Shown one piece after another: positions 28,275 through 37,073 of a stretch of DNA of 64,000 bases. The notes under the pieces are model-generated. The model was not told the origin of the DNA, ran no database searches, and saw only the letters and a list, made by a program, of their open reading frames with translations. The position numbers were made by a program, and so were the translations under genes. The stretch is from the NCBI GenBank assembly GCA_965224325.1, contig CBDCYT010000012.1:62001-126000 (forward strand), given 5' to 3'. How positions within the stretch are numbered: the stretch's first letter is position 1; every line of letters starts with the position of its first letter. The stretch comes from CBDCMJ01 sp965224325. Its GTDB lineage: Bacteria > Chloroflexota > Dehalococcoidia > Lucifugimonadales > UBA3495.

Positions 28275-28304
28275 GCGAAACCCCGGCAGAAGCCGGGGTT
28301 TCGC
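28275..28304 (-). terminator. Perfect 13-bp hairpin, probable terminator
   Basis: Arms GCGAAACCCCGGC and GCCGGGGTTTCGC with loop AGAA, fully paired. It lies 140 bases past the stop of the zinc-ribbon gene and about 250 bases before the mutase gene, both minus strand. Most likely terminates the former. Nothing else is seen in 28029-28446. Confidence 0.6.
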
Positions 28305-28446
28305 TATTCATTACAAGTCGGTCCCGTTGAAGTGAGTCCCAATCGCCCAAGTCTTCGCCTGATAGATTCTTCCCTAACTTTGCATTAGGGAACAATCGAC
28401 CGGAGACGGGGCCTTGGAAGTCAACACCCACGTCGTATAGCGCGAG

Positions 28447-28731
28447 CTAGCTCACGCCTTCCGCCCCGTTGGCCTTCCCTGCCACGGGCTTGGGGTGAAG
28501 GTGCAGGTCGTTGGAGTCTTGTTCGTGCTCGAAAACGGAATTCTTGAACTCCCGGGACACAAGGCAATACCTGCACACGCCTCGGCTAACCGGACCGTTG
28601 GCCGTTTCTATGATCCAGTGATGGCAGCAGGCCGGACCCGGCCCTGCCTCCGATTCCAACTGAGTAATCCGCCGATCAACCACCATGTCATCCCTTCCTC
28701 CCCCCACCGCAGGGGTTTTACAGCGTTGCAT
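28447..28731 (-). CDS. Small zinc-binding protein (CHHW...CRYC type)
   Basis: 94 residues or fewer. Core CCHHWIIETANGPVSRGVCR followed by YCLVSREFKNS: a Cys/His cluster and a CxxC that should bind one zinc. Similar short proteins with HHW...GVCxxC are, to my recollection, common hypothetical genes in Chloroflexota. The first 15 residues may be upstream of the real start (MVVDRRITQLE). Function unknown. Confidence 0.65.
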   Translation of the reverse strand: MQRCKTPAVGGGRDDMVVDRRITQLESEAGPGPACCHHWIIETANGPVSRGVCRYCLVSREFKNSVFEHEQDSNDLHLHPKPVAGKANGAEGVS

Positions 28732-29155
28732 ACCGTAACTTCCCGGTCCTTTTACCTAATACTGAACTTAGCCGGGTCGCGCAGTTTATGTCAACGATTT
28801 TCGAGCCTGACATTGACTAATTTTTAAGGCTTTTCCTAAATCTCCGACCAAAAGAATGGCCTTGGGGTAATCGCCCCATACGCTCCACGGTAGCTGCTAC
28901 GGTGCGCCAAATGTGACCCCAGGCATCCCTGTGGGGCTCAAACTTTGACCTAACATTTTGAGAAGGAAACCGGCGAGCAGCGACAAGGGTCCTGTACCTG
29001 AACCTCAAGCTTTCAGAAGGATACCGGCGTGCAGCGACGAAGATTCTGGCCTAGATATACGACGGGCTAATCGCTGAGCTATTGCTATTGAGGCGGTGGG
29101 AATCTGTGCTTGGGAGACGTATTTGGTCTCACGTGATCAGGCAGCCATAAACGGG
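28732..29155. other. Gene-free interval with a 53-bp direct repeat
   Basis: A block beginning AGAAGGAAACCGGCGAGCAG (28961) recurs in similar form as AGAAGGATACCGGCGTGCAG (29015), 53-54 bases on. No gene seen; possible old duplication in a promoter region. Confidence 0.5.
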
Positions 29156-29188
29156 TTAAGCCGCCATGCCTTCGACATGACGGCTTAA
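29156..29188 (-). terminator. Hairpin downstream of HSL-type esterase gene
   Basis: TTAAGCCG pairs with CGGCTTAA, continued after one mismatch by CATG/CATG; loop seven bases. It lies 105 bases beyond the esterase stop. No T run, so moderate support only. Confidence 0.5.
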
Positions 29189-29292
29189 TTCTGTCCGGTG
29201 CTCACCAGGACAAGAAAGCCGGCAGCAAGCAACTGCCAGGGTTAGGAGACAATCCTGTCGCGCGATGAGCTCTGTTTATAGACTGGTCACAT

Positions 29293-30183
29293 TCAGGCAG
29301 TGTGCTTTTTAATGAACTCCCCGATACCATCGATGGCCTGCAGCGCCTCCGGGAGAATAGGGGCAAAGTCCTGGAACACGTGGGGCATGTCGTCCCAGAC
29401 CTCCACCTTCACCTCGACGCCGGCGGCTTTGGCTAGGCGGGCCAGTTGGTTGGAATCATCCAGCAGAGTTTCTATGGACCCCACTTGCAGCAACAGGGGC
29501 GGCAAACCGGTGAGATCGGCATGAATGGGGGACGCTAGCGGCGCCCGCGGGTCTTTGCCGCCTAGATAAACGCCGGCGATCTGGAGGATCAGGTCCTTCT
29601 GCACCATCGGGTCTACCTCGGCGTTGGTGATGAATGTCTCGCCGGTGCCCTCCATGTCGACCCATACGGAAAGACCTACGCCGGCGGCCGGCATGGGCTC
29701 TCCCAGATATCGTAAGGCCACCAGCGTTGCCACCATTAGGCCTCCGCCGGCCGAGTCGCCGCCGATGACGATTTTCTTGGGGTCCGAGCCGTTGGCCAGC
29801 AACCACCGGTAGGCGGCAACGGCGTCCTCCACCTGGGCAGGAAAGACGAATTCAGGAGCCAGGCGGTAGTCCAGTCCCAGTACCCGGGCTCCGCCCGCCC
29901 GGGAAATGTGAGCTAGCATCACCCGGTGGGTCCTCATCGAACCCATAACGTATCCCCCGCCGTGCAGGTAGAGGAGAATAGGACCGTCTTCCGCCCCCGG
30001 CGCTACTATCCACTCCGCGGGCGCACTCCCCGCACCCACTCTTTCGGTCTTGACGTCGTCAACCCAGGGCAACGGCTCCACCAATTTCTCGTAAGCCAAT
30101 CGATTGTCTTCGATTGTAGTTCCGAAATTTTCGCCCCATTCCTTGATCATCTGAAAAACCGTATCGAGCTCAGGACTAGCCAT
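29293..30183 (-). CDS. Alpha/beta hydrolase, HSL (fold-3) family esterase
   Basis: Carboxylesterase of the hormone-sensitive-lipase family, 296 aa. Oxyanion motif LYLHGGGYVMGS near residue 70, nucleophile GGDSAGGGLMVA near 142, catalytic His in DMPHVFQDF near 270, and a probable Asp in the VEVWDD region before it. Cytoplasmic (no signal peptide). Single gene on the minus strand with a downstream hairpin. Substrate unknown. Confidence 0.92.
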   Translation of the reverse strand: MASPELDTVFQMIKEWGENFGTTIEDNRLAYEKLVEPLPWVDDVKTERVGAGSAPAEWIVAPGAEDGPILLYLHGGGYVMGSMRTHRVMLAHISRAGGARVLGLDYRLAPEFVFPAQVEDAVAAYRWLLANGSDPKKIVIGGDSAGGGLMVATLVALRYLGEPMPAAGVGLSVWVDMEGTGETFITNAEVDPMVQKDLILQIAGVYLGGKDPRAPLASPIHADLTGLPPLLLQVGSIETLLDDSNQLARLAKAAGVEVKVEVWDDMPHVFQDFAPILPEALQAIDGIGEFIKKHTA

Positions 30184-30556
30184 GATTACCCTCCAATCGT
30201 TTATTGGGATTTCAAACTCTGTCCGACGGGCCGGGAGAACGCGGGAGCGTTTTGCGCTGCTCGGTCTCGTGGCGGACTCTCCCCGCTTTGCTGTTGATCA
30301 AGCGTTGGTCAGGCGCGAAGCTCCCGCTTGGGAAAAGCCCTCCGATAGCACCCATCTTGCCCCACGGCGTAGTCTGGGGTGATTCGATGGCGCAATACTA
30401 CCATGAAATCCCAGAAATCCCAGAAATCCCAGAAATCCCATAGAGGGCAGCGCATCCAGGGATATTTTTCCATGGGCTAACGGGGGCTAACGGGGCTATA
30501 GGGGGCCGCGGGCATGAAGGCCCAACTCCGGGCCGCGATTTCAGTTTCTCGCGATT
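30184..30556. other. Gene-free interval with a 9-bp microsatellite
   Basis: Four tandem copies of GAAATCCCA at 30405-30440, then imperfect GGGGCTAACGG repeats near 30480. No gene seen. Confidence 0.6.
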
Positions 30557-31378
30557 TTAGTTTCTGATGAGCATACCCGGCTGGCACCGGCGGCAATAGC
30601 TGGTAATACGTTGGTTGGCAGTTAACTGGCTGATGTGGCCGCCGCAGCACGGACAGTACTCACCGCCCTTGTCGTGGACTTTCAAAAAGTCCCGAATTTT
30701 AAGCTGAATCTCATCGCCCACACGCTCCCTCAGCACTTCGATGGCGTCTCTTACCACTCGCGGGCAACTGGCGTACAAACGGCGCAGTTCCTCTTCGTTG
30801 AGGGAGCCCGACTTGCGGAACGGAGAAATTCCTGCGGCGAAGAGGATTTCATCGGAATAGGCATTACCTATGCCGGAGATGAACGCGCCCCGGGTAAGGA
30901 CTCCCTTCATCTCACCTCGGAACCGCTTCAGTCGTAGGCAGAACTCCTCGAATGAGATTCCGTCGAGAACGTCAGGGCCTTGCTCATCAAGCACCGGGAC
31001 CTGGGACCACTGGTCAGCCCTCAGGTAGTACACTTTGCCCATCTGCTTGTCGTCCAGGTAGCGCAGCTCGCGATCTTGGTCCAGGGCAAGAACGACGCAA
31101 GTCTTTTTCAGTGTGCGGTCCTGGCTCTTATTGTACTGAAGGGCGCCGGTCAGCATGGGATTGATGGCCACCCAACGTTCTCCTGACAACTCCATAAGGA
31201 GAAACTTGCCCCGCCGGCGCACTTGCTCGATAGTCCTGCCTTCGGCGTCCCCGGGGAAGTCCCCGGCCAAAGAGCGCACCACCGTGGGTTTCACCGCCGC
31301 AACCGATCGAATACGGCAGCCCAGAACCGTCCGGTTCAGAAACTCTTTGATTACCTCGAGGTCAGGCGCCTCTGGCAC
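30557..31378 (-). CDS. Formamidopyrimidine-DNA glycosylase family (Fpg/Nei)
   Basis: Bifunctional DNA glycosylase/AP lyase of the Fpg/Nei family, 273 aa. Pro2-Glu3 of MPEAPDLEVI are the catalytic N-terminus (most Fpg read MPELPEV), Lys in VRRRGKFLL near residue 59 is conserved, the H2TH core is GIGNAYSDEILFAAGISP near 170, and the C-terminal zinc finger is CPCCG...CRRCQ near 246-266. The altered N-terminal motif PDLEV makes a MutM-versus-Nei2 choice uncertain. The third DNA glycosylase type in the window. Confidence 0.92.
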   Translation of the reverse strand: MPEAPDLEVIKEFLNRTVLGCRIRSVAAVKPTVVRSLAGDFPGDAEGRTIEQVRRRGKFLLMELSGERWVAINPMLTGALQYNKSQDRTLKKTCVVLALDQDRELRYLDDKQMGKVYYLRADQWSQVPVLDEQGPDVLDGISFEEFCLRLKRFRGEMKGVLTRGAFISGIGNAYSDEILFAAGISPFRKSGSLNEEELRRLYASCPRVVRDAIEVLRERVGDEIQLKIRDFLKVHDKGGEYCPCCGGHISQLTANQRITSYCRRCQPGMLIRN

Positions 31379-31465
31379 TGTTCCTCCTGGCCTGGCGGTT
31401 AACCCTATGCCGCGCCCTTAACGTCTGCGGGGATTCCGGCATGGCTGGATAACCCTAAAGGAGCG

Positions 31466-32710
31466 CTAGATTACTCCCCGTTCCTGAAGCTGTGCCAATT
31501 CCTGAGCGCTTAATCCCATCAAGTCGCTATATATCAGCTCGTTGTCGTAGCCTAAGGGCACGGAGCCCCGCCAGACTTTCCCCGGGGTCCGGGAGAACTT
31601 GGGTGTGATACCGTTGCCCTTCACCTTCCTGCCCAGGTTCCCGTCCTCCCACTCGATATGGACCTGCCGCTTCTGGTAATGGGGGTCTCCGGCGATATCC
31701 CTTGGGGTCATAATACGGCAAGAGGCGACCTGGGCCGCGTTCATTGTTTCAACGACTTCCGCGACGGTCCGCTCTTCGACCCATCCACGCAGAATCGCGT
31801 CAAACTCTATGCCCTCAATGGAGTCCAAGTCGGTCCGGGCGTTGGCCCAACGCTCTTCCGCCGGATCGAGACCCAAGACTCGGCAGACCCGGTCGAAGAC
31901 GCTGCCGACGGCGGCGACAATGACCCAGCCGTCACTGGCCTTGAACACGTCATAGGGCTGAAACATCCCTGCCTTGTTGCCGGAACGTTCCCGTTCCAGT
32001 CCAAGCTCGTAATACGCCACAGTAGTGCCGGCCAGAATGTGATGGACGGCTTCGAACTGGGATAGATCTATAACCTGCCCTTCGCCGGTGCGTTGGGCAT
32101 GAATATAGCCGGCCAAACACGACCACAAACAAAATAGGGAGGTGATGCGATCACCGATCCATGGAGCAGCCCGCACCGGGGGTTCCGGTTCGGCAAAACC
32201 GGTCAGGTGCATCATGCCACCGAAGGCCTGTCCGATAAAATCGTACGAGGCCCGGTGTAGGTAATCCGGGTCCCCGTCCTGGCCGTAGCCCGATACGTGG
32301 GCAATCACCAGGCGGGGATTGGCCTCGAGGACCGTTTCGTCGTCCAGACCCCAAGCCGGGTAGGCCCCGGGAATGGAGGATTCCATCCAGATATCGGCGT
32401 CGGATATCATCCGGAGGAACAGGTCTTTTCCGTCCGGAGAGCCCAAATCCAAAGTAACGTAGTGGGTGTTGCGCCGGTCTTGGACCCAGCCTGCCGCAAC
32501 GTTGCTATCGTCCGGAGCCTTGATGGGAAATTCCAAGGACCGCCAAATATCTCCAACACCGGGACGCTCGATCTGGACCACCTCAGCGCCCATCTCTGCC
32601 GCCATGGCCGCGGCGAACGGCTGGGCGATGATTGTGCCGCTGGAAATAATGCGGATTCCCTGCAAGGGGCCGAATTGCTGGGACTGAAGTGGGGCGCGGT
32701 CTGGCGCCAT
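31466..32710 (-). CDS. CaiB/BaiF family CoA transferase
   Basis: Family III CoA transferase moving CoA between organic acids, 414 aa. N-terminal GIRIISSGTIIAQPFAA, then AEMGAEVVQIERPGVGD near 45; central AGYIHAQRTGEGQVIDLSQF near 205; typical C-terminal dimer region ending MGLSAQELAQLQERGVI. Two ATGs lie 6 bases apart; AGGAGG abuts the first and sits 6 bases before the second, so 32710 was chosen. A longer open frame runs into repeat A and is not real. A second, broken copy of this family lies at 54.6 kb. Confidence 0.93.
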   Translation of the reverse strand: MAPDRAPLQSQQFGPLQGIRIISSGTIIAQPFAAAMAAEMGAEVVQIERPGVGDIWRSLEFPIKAPDDSNVAAGWVQDRRNTHYVTLDLGSPDGKDLFLRMISDADIWMESSIPGAYPAWGLDDETVLEANPRLVIAHVSGYGQDGDPDYLHRASYDFIGQAFGGMMHLTGFAEPEPPVRAAPWIGDRITSLFCLWSCLAGYIHAQRTGEGQVIDLSQFEAVHHILAGTTVAYYELGLERERSGNKAGMFQPYDVFKASDGWVIVAAVGSVFDRVCRVLGLDPAEERWANARTDLDSIEGIEFDAILRGWVEERTVAEVVETMNAAQVASCRIMTPRDIAGDPHYQKRQVHIEWEDGNLGRKVKGNGITPKFSRTPGKVWRGSVPLGYDNELIYSDLMGLSAQELAQLQERGVI

Positions 32711-32797
32711 GGGCATCCTCCTACTCGGCCCAGTAGTAAGTGGGGTCCAGTATAGCCGGTGACCCGGGAAAACAGAAGTGGCGGCGGGGAGTGACCA

Positions 32798-33003
32798 GGG
32801 TGTTTTAATTGTCTGCCGCCCGTCATACCCGCCGCTCACCCGTCTTTCCCGCGAAGCTTGTCCCCAACCCCGATCGGGGTCGGGGAATCCATCGCTCACC
32901 CGTCTTTCCCGCGGAAGCGGGAATCCATACGTTCTTGATGTTGGACTGCCATTGGACAAGCCCAAAGTGCATGGGAAAACAGGAGCTGTCGCGAAAACTA
33001 AAG
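32798..33003 (-). repeat. Dispersed repeat family A, copy 4 (complete, inverted)
   Basis: Full-length copy in reverse. Plus-strand left end GGGTGTTTTAATTGTC and right end CGCGAAAACTAAAGGACCC. Contains the palindrome at 32905-32924 and a GGGGTCGGGGA segment also present in copies 1 and 3. It lies between divergent CoA transferase and GMC oxidoreductase genes. Confidence 0.87.
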
Positions 33004-33093
33004 GACCCTGGGGAAGTGACGCTAGGCCCGCTTGAGAAACGGACCTCCGGCTGGTATCGTTAACCGGGCTCTTAACCGCTAACCCATCGGAGC

Positions 33094-34650
33094 ATGAAGA
33101 TGAAGTACGATTACGTGGTCATTGGGGGCGGGTCCGCCGGGTGTGTCCTCGCCACTCGATTGTCCGAAGACGCCGACAAGAGCGTGTTGCTGTTGGAAGC
33201 AGGCCCTGACTACCCGGTGTTCGAGCACTTGCCCGAGGATATCAAAGGCGGCAATCACGTTTGGCGTTCCGCCTACGGGCCCCATAGCTGGAACTTTAAG
33301 GCCAAGGGCTCGGCCCTGCAAACCGAACCGGTGGTGATTCCCAGGGGCAAAGCCACCGGCGGCTCCAGCGCCATCAACGGACAGGTGTTGTTCAGGGGCT
33401 TACCCGAGGACTACGACAATTGGGCCGAGTGGGGCAATGACGAGTGGTCCTTCACCAAAGTGTTGCCCTACTTCCGTAAATTGGAGACCGACCTCGACTT
33501 TCCCGGAGGAGACTTTCACGGCAACGACGGTCCCATTCCGGTCCGCCGGTACAAACGGGCAGACTGGCTTCCTTACTTCGGAGCGTATTATGACGCCTGC
33601 GTAGCCATGGGTTACCGAGAGGACCCCGATCAGAATCATCCCGACTCAGCCGGTATAGCAGCCCGGCCCCTGAATAACATAGACGGTATACGGATGAGCA
33701 CCGCCCTCACCTACCTGAGCACCGCCCGCCACCGGCTAAACGTCACCATCCGGGGGGACGTTACGGTGCGGCGCATCCTATTTGAAGGAAGGCGGGCTAC
33801 CGGAGTGGAGGCCGAAAGCGGGGGAGAAACTTTCATAGTAGAAACCGACCGCGTGATCCTCAGCGGGGGCGCCATCGCATCACCCCAAATCCTGATGCTT
33901 TCCGGCGTGGGCCCCGCCAGCCATCTGCAAGAGATGGGTATCGGCCTAGTCCACGATCTGCCGGGGGTGGGTGAAAACCTGTGCGACCATCCCGCCGCGT
34001 TCATCTTGCTCAGGGGCCGGGGCGACCCTCCCGAAGACCTGGCGCCAAGTATTCAGATTGGTTTGCGTATCAGCCCCGAAGACTCTCCCACCAGAGGCGA
34101 CCTTCAATTAAGCCCACTACTGATGTCCAGCGAGCACGCTCCGGCCGGGGTGCGCATCGAGGGCGGCGATTTTCACTTTGGCATCAGCAGTGCCCTGCAG
34201 AACGCGGTTACCACCGGCTGGCTACAGCTGGCCTCTACGGACCCCAAGGTCCAACCTGCCCTGGACTACAACTACCTTGCAGACCCCAACGACCGCACTC
34301 GTATGCGCTATGGCATTCGCACCGCGTTGCGAGTAATAGAGCAGCCACCCTTTAGCGAATACGTAATTGAACGTCTCAACCCGACGGACGAAGACCTTGC
34401 ATCCGACGACGCCTTGGATAACTGGTTGCTGCGCAACGTTGGGACCCAACATCATTCGTCGGGCACCTGCAAAATGGGTGTGGCTTCGGACTCTCTGGCG
34501 GTTGTGGACCAGTACTGCAACGTCTACGGCATGGAAGGGCTTAGAGTGGTGGACGCCTCGGTGATGCCTGACGTGATCCGGGCCAACACCAACGCTACTA
34601 CCATCATGATTGCAGAGCGAGTGGCGGACTGGATCAAAGAAGGGAGATAG
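33094..34650 (+). CDS. GMC family FAD-dependent oxidoreductase (choline dehydrogenase-like)
   Basis: Flavoprotein alcohol dehydrogenase/oxidase, 518 aa. FAD-binding DYVVIGGGSAGCVLATRLSE at the N-terminus, GMC signature 1 GGSSAINGQVLFRGLPEDY near residue 89, signature 2 SGGAIASPQILMLSGVGP near 262, and the catalytic His pair in NVGTQHHSSGTCKMG near 448 with Asn in RANTNATTIMIAE near 490. The start MKMKYDYVV lacks a good RBS. Substrate alcohol unknown. Confidence 0.94.
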   Translation: MKMKYDYVVIGGGSAGCVLATRLSEDADKSVLLLEAGPDYPVFEHLPEDIKGGNHVWRSAYGPHSWNFKAKGSALQTEPVVIPRGKATGGSSAINGQVLFRGLPEDYDNWAEWGNDEWSFTKVLPYFRKLETDLDFPGGDFHGNDGPIPVRRYKRADWLPYFGAYYDACVAMGYREDPDQNHPDSAGIAARPLNNIDGIRMSTALTYLSTARHRLNVTIRGDVTVRRILFEGRRATGVEAESGGETFIVETDRVILSGGAIASPQILMLSGVGPASHLQEMGIGLVHDLPGVGENLCDHPAAFILLRGRGDPPEDLAPSIQIGLRISPEDSPTRGDLQLSPLLMSSEHAPAGVRIEGGDFHFGISSALQNAVTTGWLQLASTDPKVQPALDYNYLADPNDRTRMRYGIRTALRVIEQPPFSEYVIERLNPTDEDLASDDALDNWLLRNVGTQHHSSGTCKMGVASDSLAVVDQYCNVYGMEGLRVVDASVMPDVIRANTNATTIMIAERVADWIKEGR

Positions 34651-34881
34651 AGACCTTTCGCCAATGCCCTATCTCCGATACCGGTTGCCACTGGCGTCAC
34701 GCGGCGCCGAAAAGAACCTCCATAAGGATCCGCGCCTCCGCCCGCCACGTAGGAGTGGCCTGCTGCCAGGCTGAGGCCACGGCTACCGGCAGTGGGGCGT
34801 GGAATGGCTAGCGGCGCCAAGAGGACGCCCGGCGAGCGCCGGTGATGGGGCGTCTACATCCGGCGGATCGTCGGCATTGCG

Positions 34882-35319
34882 CTATTTCAACAGTGTGTCC
34901 TTGACTTTCTGGAACAGGGACTTGCTGCGCACTCGACCCAATAGCCGTGCCCAATCTTGCTCTGCCCTTTCAGAGCGGTCCAGGTTTTTGGTGCGCTGCG
35001 CCATCAGCTCCAACACCCTTGTTTCTTCATCTTTGTCCAACCAAAACCCGTGTTCGGCGGCGCATACGTCCAACCATAGCTCATCGTACCGGTAACGGAA
35101 CTGCTGCATTGGCCCTTGGCACTTGGGGCACGAAATCTCGCTTTCGCCCGGCCTGGTTATCATCGACCCCTTTTTCTCGTCCTCATCCAGCACCGTGTCT
35201 TCAAGCTGGTCCAGCTCAGGATAATCCAGCCACATTCCCTGGCAGCTCCCACATTGGTCCACTTGGATCCCTTTGTGCTTGACAACTTTCAAATTCGAGC
35301 CACACTTGGGACAGTCCAT
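34882..35319 (-). CDS. Double zinc-ribbon (zf-TFIIB type) protein
   Basis: 145 residues with two treble ribbons: MDCPKCGSNL...QCGSCQGMWLDYPELDQL at 1-45 and SCPKCQGPM...DVCAAEHGFWLDKDE at 65-105. CxxC...C-G-G-WLD-E pattern is that of the zf-TFIIB family of small bacterial proteins of unknown role. In the second ribbon the CxxC is CAAEH, as in several relatives. C-terminal helix basic. Confidence 0.85.
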   Translation of the reverse strand: MDCPKCGSNLKVVKHKGIQVDQCGSCQGMWLDYPELDQLEDTVLDEDEKKGSMITRPGESEISCPKCQGPMQQFRYRYDELWLDVCAAEHGFWLDKDEETRVLELMAQRTKNLDRSERAEQDWARLLGRVRSKSLFQKVKDTLLK

Positions 35320-35709
35320 GCCAGCGCTCCTTTTCCTGACTAATCACAACAGCCCGGCGCGCCGCTGTTTGAAACCCTGATGTTGACGCTAACGGGAAGA
35401 GCCGGGTCTTGCTTCGCCCTTTCGCTTTGGGCATTCTAGCCTGGGGTTGAATTAAGCCTAGCATATCTGGATGGGCCTGGCGGTTCAAGGCTCCCGCCCA
35501 ACCGGACCCCGGCGCGGTTTACCCTACGCTGTGTAACTGGATTTCTTCGTTAAGGGAAAGCTATTCTGAAATTCGTCCGGGAATAGCTCATTTTGCGCCA
35601 CCGGCGGAGACCGCCATCCGTTGCCTCGGTACACTTCGGCAAGGTATATTTGGGCCCATGACGCAACGTGCTAGGGGATATCAAATAGGAGATACGGAGG
35701 AAGCTCACA
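35320..35709. other. Gene-free interval
   Basis: 390 bases between divergent genes; RBS of the next gene (ACGGAGGAA) lies at its right edge. Nothing else seen. Confidence 0.5.
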
Positions 35710-36450
35710 ATGTCTAAATTGGAAGAGTATGCCAACAAGTACGAGACGGTTAATTTCGAGCGGCGTGACGGTATCCTTCAAGTCACCTTTCACAGCCACG
35801 GAGGCAGTCTGAAGTGGGGCGGGCCGGCCCATCGTGAGTTCGGCTACGCCTTCGCCGACATCGGAAGTGACCCGGAGAACCGGGTGGTGATACTTACCGG
35901 CACTGGCGATGATTACTGCGCCGAATTCGAAGGCGTGCGGCCCCGCAGGACCCCAATGGTTTGGGACGCCATCTATTGGGAAGGCAAAAGGCTCCTAACC
36001 AACTTGCTGGAAATTGAGGTGCCCATCATCGGCGCGATCAACGGCCCGGCGCTGATTCACGCCGAAATCCCGGTGCTTTCCGACATTGTATTGGCCTCGG
36101 AGAACGCCACCTTCCAGGATGCCCCCCACTTCCCACGCGGCGTGGTGCCCGGTGACGGCGTGCACGTGGTCTGGCCACTTTTGCTGGGTCAGAATCGCGG
36201 TAGATACTTTTTGCTCACGGGCCAAACTCTTTCGGCCAAAGAGGCCCAAGAGCTTGGAGTGGTGGCTGAAGTTCTTCCCAGGGCAGACCTGTTGCCCCGA
36301 GCCTGGCAGCTAGCGGAGCAACTCACCCAACAGGCGGACCTGACCCTACGCTACAGCAGGGTTGCGCTCACCATCCAACTCAAGCGGCAGATGCAAGATA
36401 TGCTGGGCTACGGACTGGCTGTGGAAGGCTTGGCCGCCGTTGACGTTTAG
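35710..36450 (+). CDS. Crotonase-fold hydrolase, 6-oxocamphor hydrolase-like
   Basis: Enoyl-CoA hydratase/isomerase superfamily, 246 aa. The segments HAEIPVLSDIVLASENATFQ, DAPHFPRGVVPGDGVHVVWP and NRGRYFLLTGQTL resemble 6-oxocamphor hydrolase, which cleaves a C-C bond in a beta-diketone without CoA. In that enzyme a His and an Asp act at the places corresponding to HAEIP and FQDAPHFP here, and both are present. Canonical CoA-binding and Glu residues of hydratases are not evident. RBS GGAGGAA 8 bases before ATG. Substrate unknown; cyclic beta-diketone cleavage is an inference. Confidence 0.8.
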   Translation: MSKLEEYANKYETVNFERRDGILQVTFHSHGGSLKWGGPAHREFGYAFADIGSDPENRVVILTGTGDDYCAEFEGVRPRRTPMVWDAIYWEGKRLLTNLLEIEVPIIGAINGPALIHAEIPVLSDIVLASENATFQDAPHFPRGVVPGDGVHVVWPLLLGQNRGRYFLLTGQTLSAKEAQELGVVAEVLPRADLLPRAWQLAEQLTQQADLTLRYSRVALTIQLKRQMQDMLGYGLAVEGLAAVDV

Positions 36451-36738
36451 CAAACTCCGCACCCGCCGTATTGATGGATTCAGGATGCGGGGAGCCGGCG
36501 CACAATGCTCCAAGACCGGCAGGAATAGCATCGGCGCACCTTGGGTGCATGGACCCGGGTGTTTTAAGAGCTAACGGCGGCGCACACCACCGTTCGTCCT
36601 GGTCCTCCGAAGGGGATGACGAGCCGGTCTGCCATTGGACGGACTCACCATGCGCGGGTTTCCGCGGGTAATTGTGAGACTCTGAAGGCGGTGGCAGGGG
36701 CTTTTCATTCTTCGGTCATTCCCGCTTTCCGCTATTCC

Positions 36739-36830
36739 TGCGGAAGGCGGGAATCCACTACCGCCACGCCCTGCCATATGACAAACTCCCGGCGGCAAGG
36801 CTGTATGGATTCCCGCTTTCGCGGGAATGA
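36739..36830 (-). repeat. Dispersed repeat family C, copy 2 with REP-type hairpin
   Basis: Contains GCCCTGCCATATGACAAACT then CCCGGCGGC, the complement of family C copy 1 (19090), followed by TATGGATTCCCGC-TTTC-GCGGGAATGACGG (hairpin at 36809-36828). Confidence 0.75.
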
Positions 36831-36956
36831 CGGCTTTCGCGGAGTTGACGGAAGCGCGGGAATGACGGCTTTCGCGGAGTTGACGGAAGCGCGGGAATGA
36901 CGGCCTTCGCGGAGTTGATGGAAGGCGGGAATGACGGCTTTCGCGGAGTTGACGGG
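36831..36956. repeat. 35-bp tandem repeat, about 3.6 copies
   Basis: Units start CGGCTTTCGCGGAGTTGACG and end GCGGGAATGA (36831, 36866, 36901, 36935). The third unit is 34 bases long. Derived from the adjacent hairpin. 36451-36735 holds no gene. Confidence 0.85.
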
Positions 36957-37073
36957 AAATATGCGAGCCAAGCCAGAAAATGAAAAGACGCTGAGGTCGT
37001 GACCCCCGCATCTTGCCAACCGCTCGCGGCGGGTAGTATGCTGGCGTCAATAACTCTTGTTGGGGGGATTGTC

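Noticed and set aside
28275..28304. Riboswitch or small RNA
   Set aside because: A single perfect hairpin without further conserved structure fits a terminator better.
32716..32965. N-terminal extension of the CoA transferase (RERRVSGG...)
   Set aside because: It is translated repeat A; the RBS and family N-terminus are at 32710.
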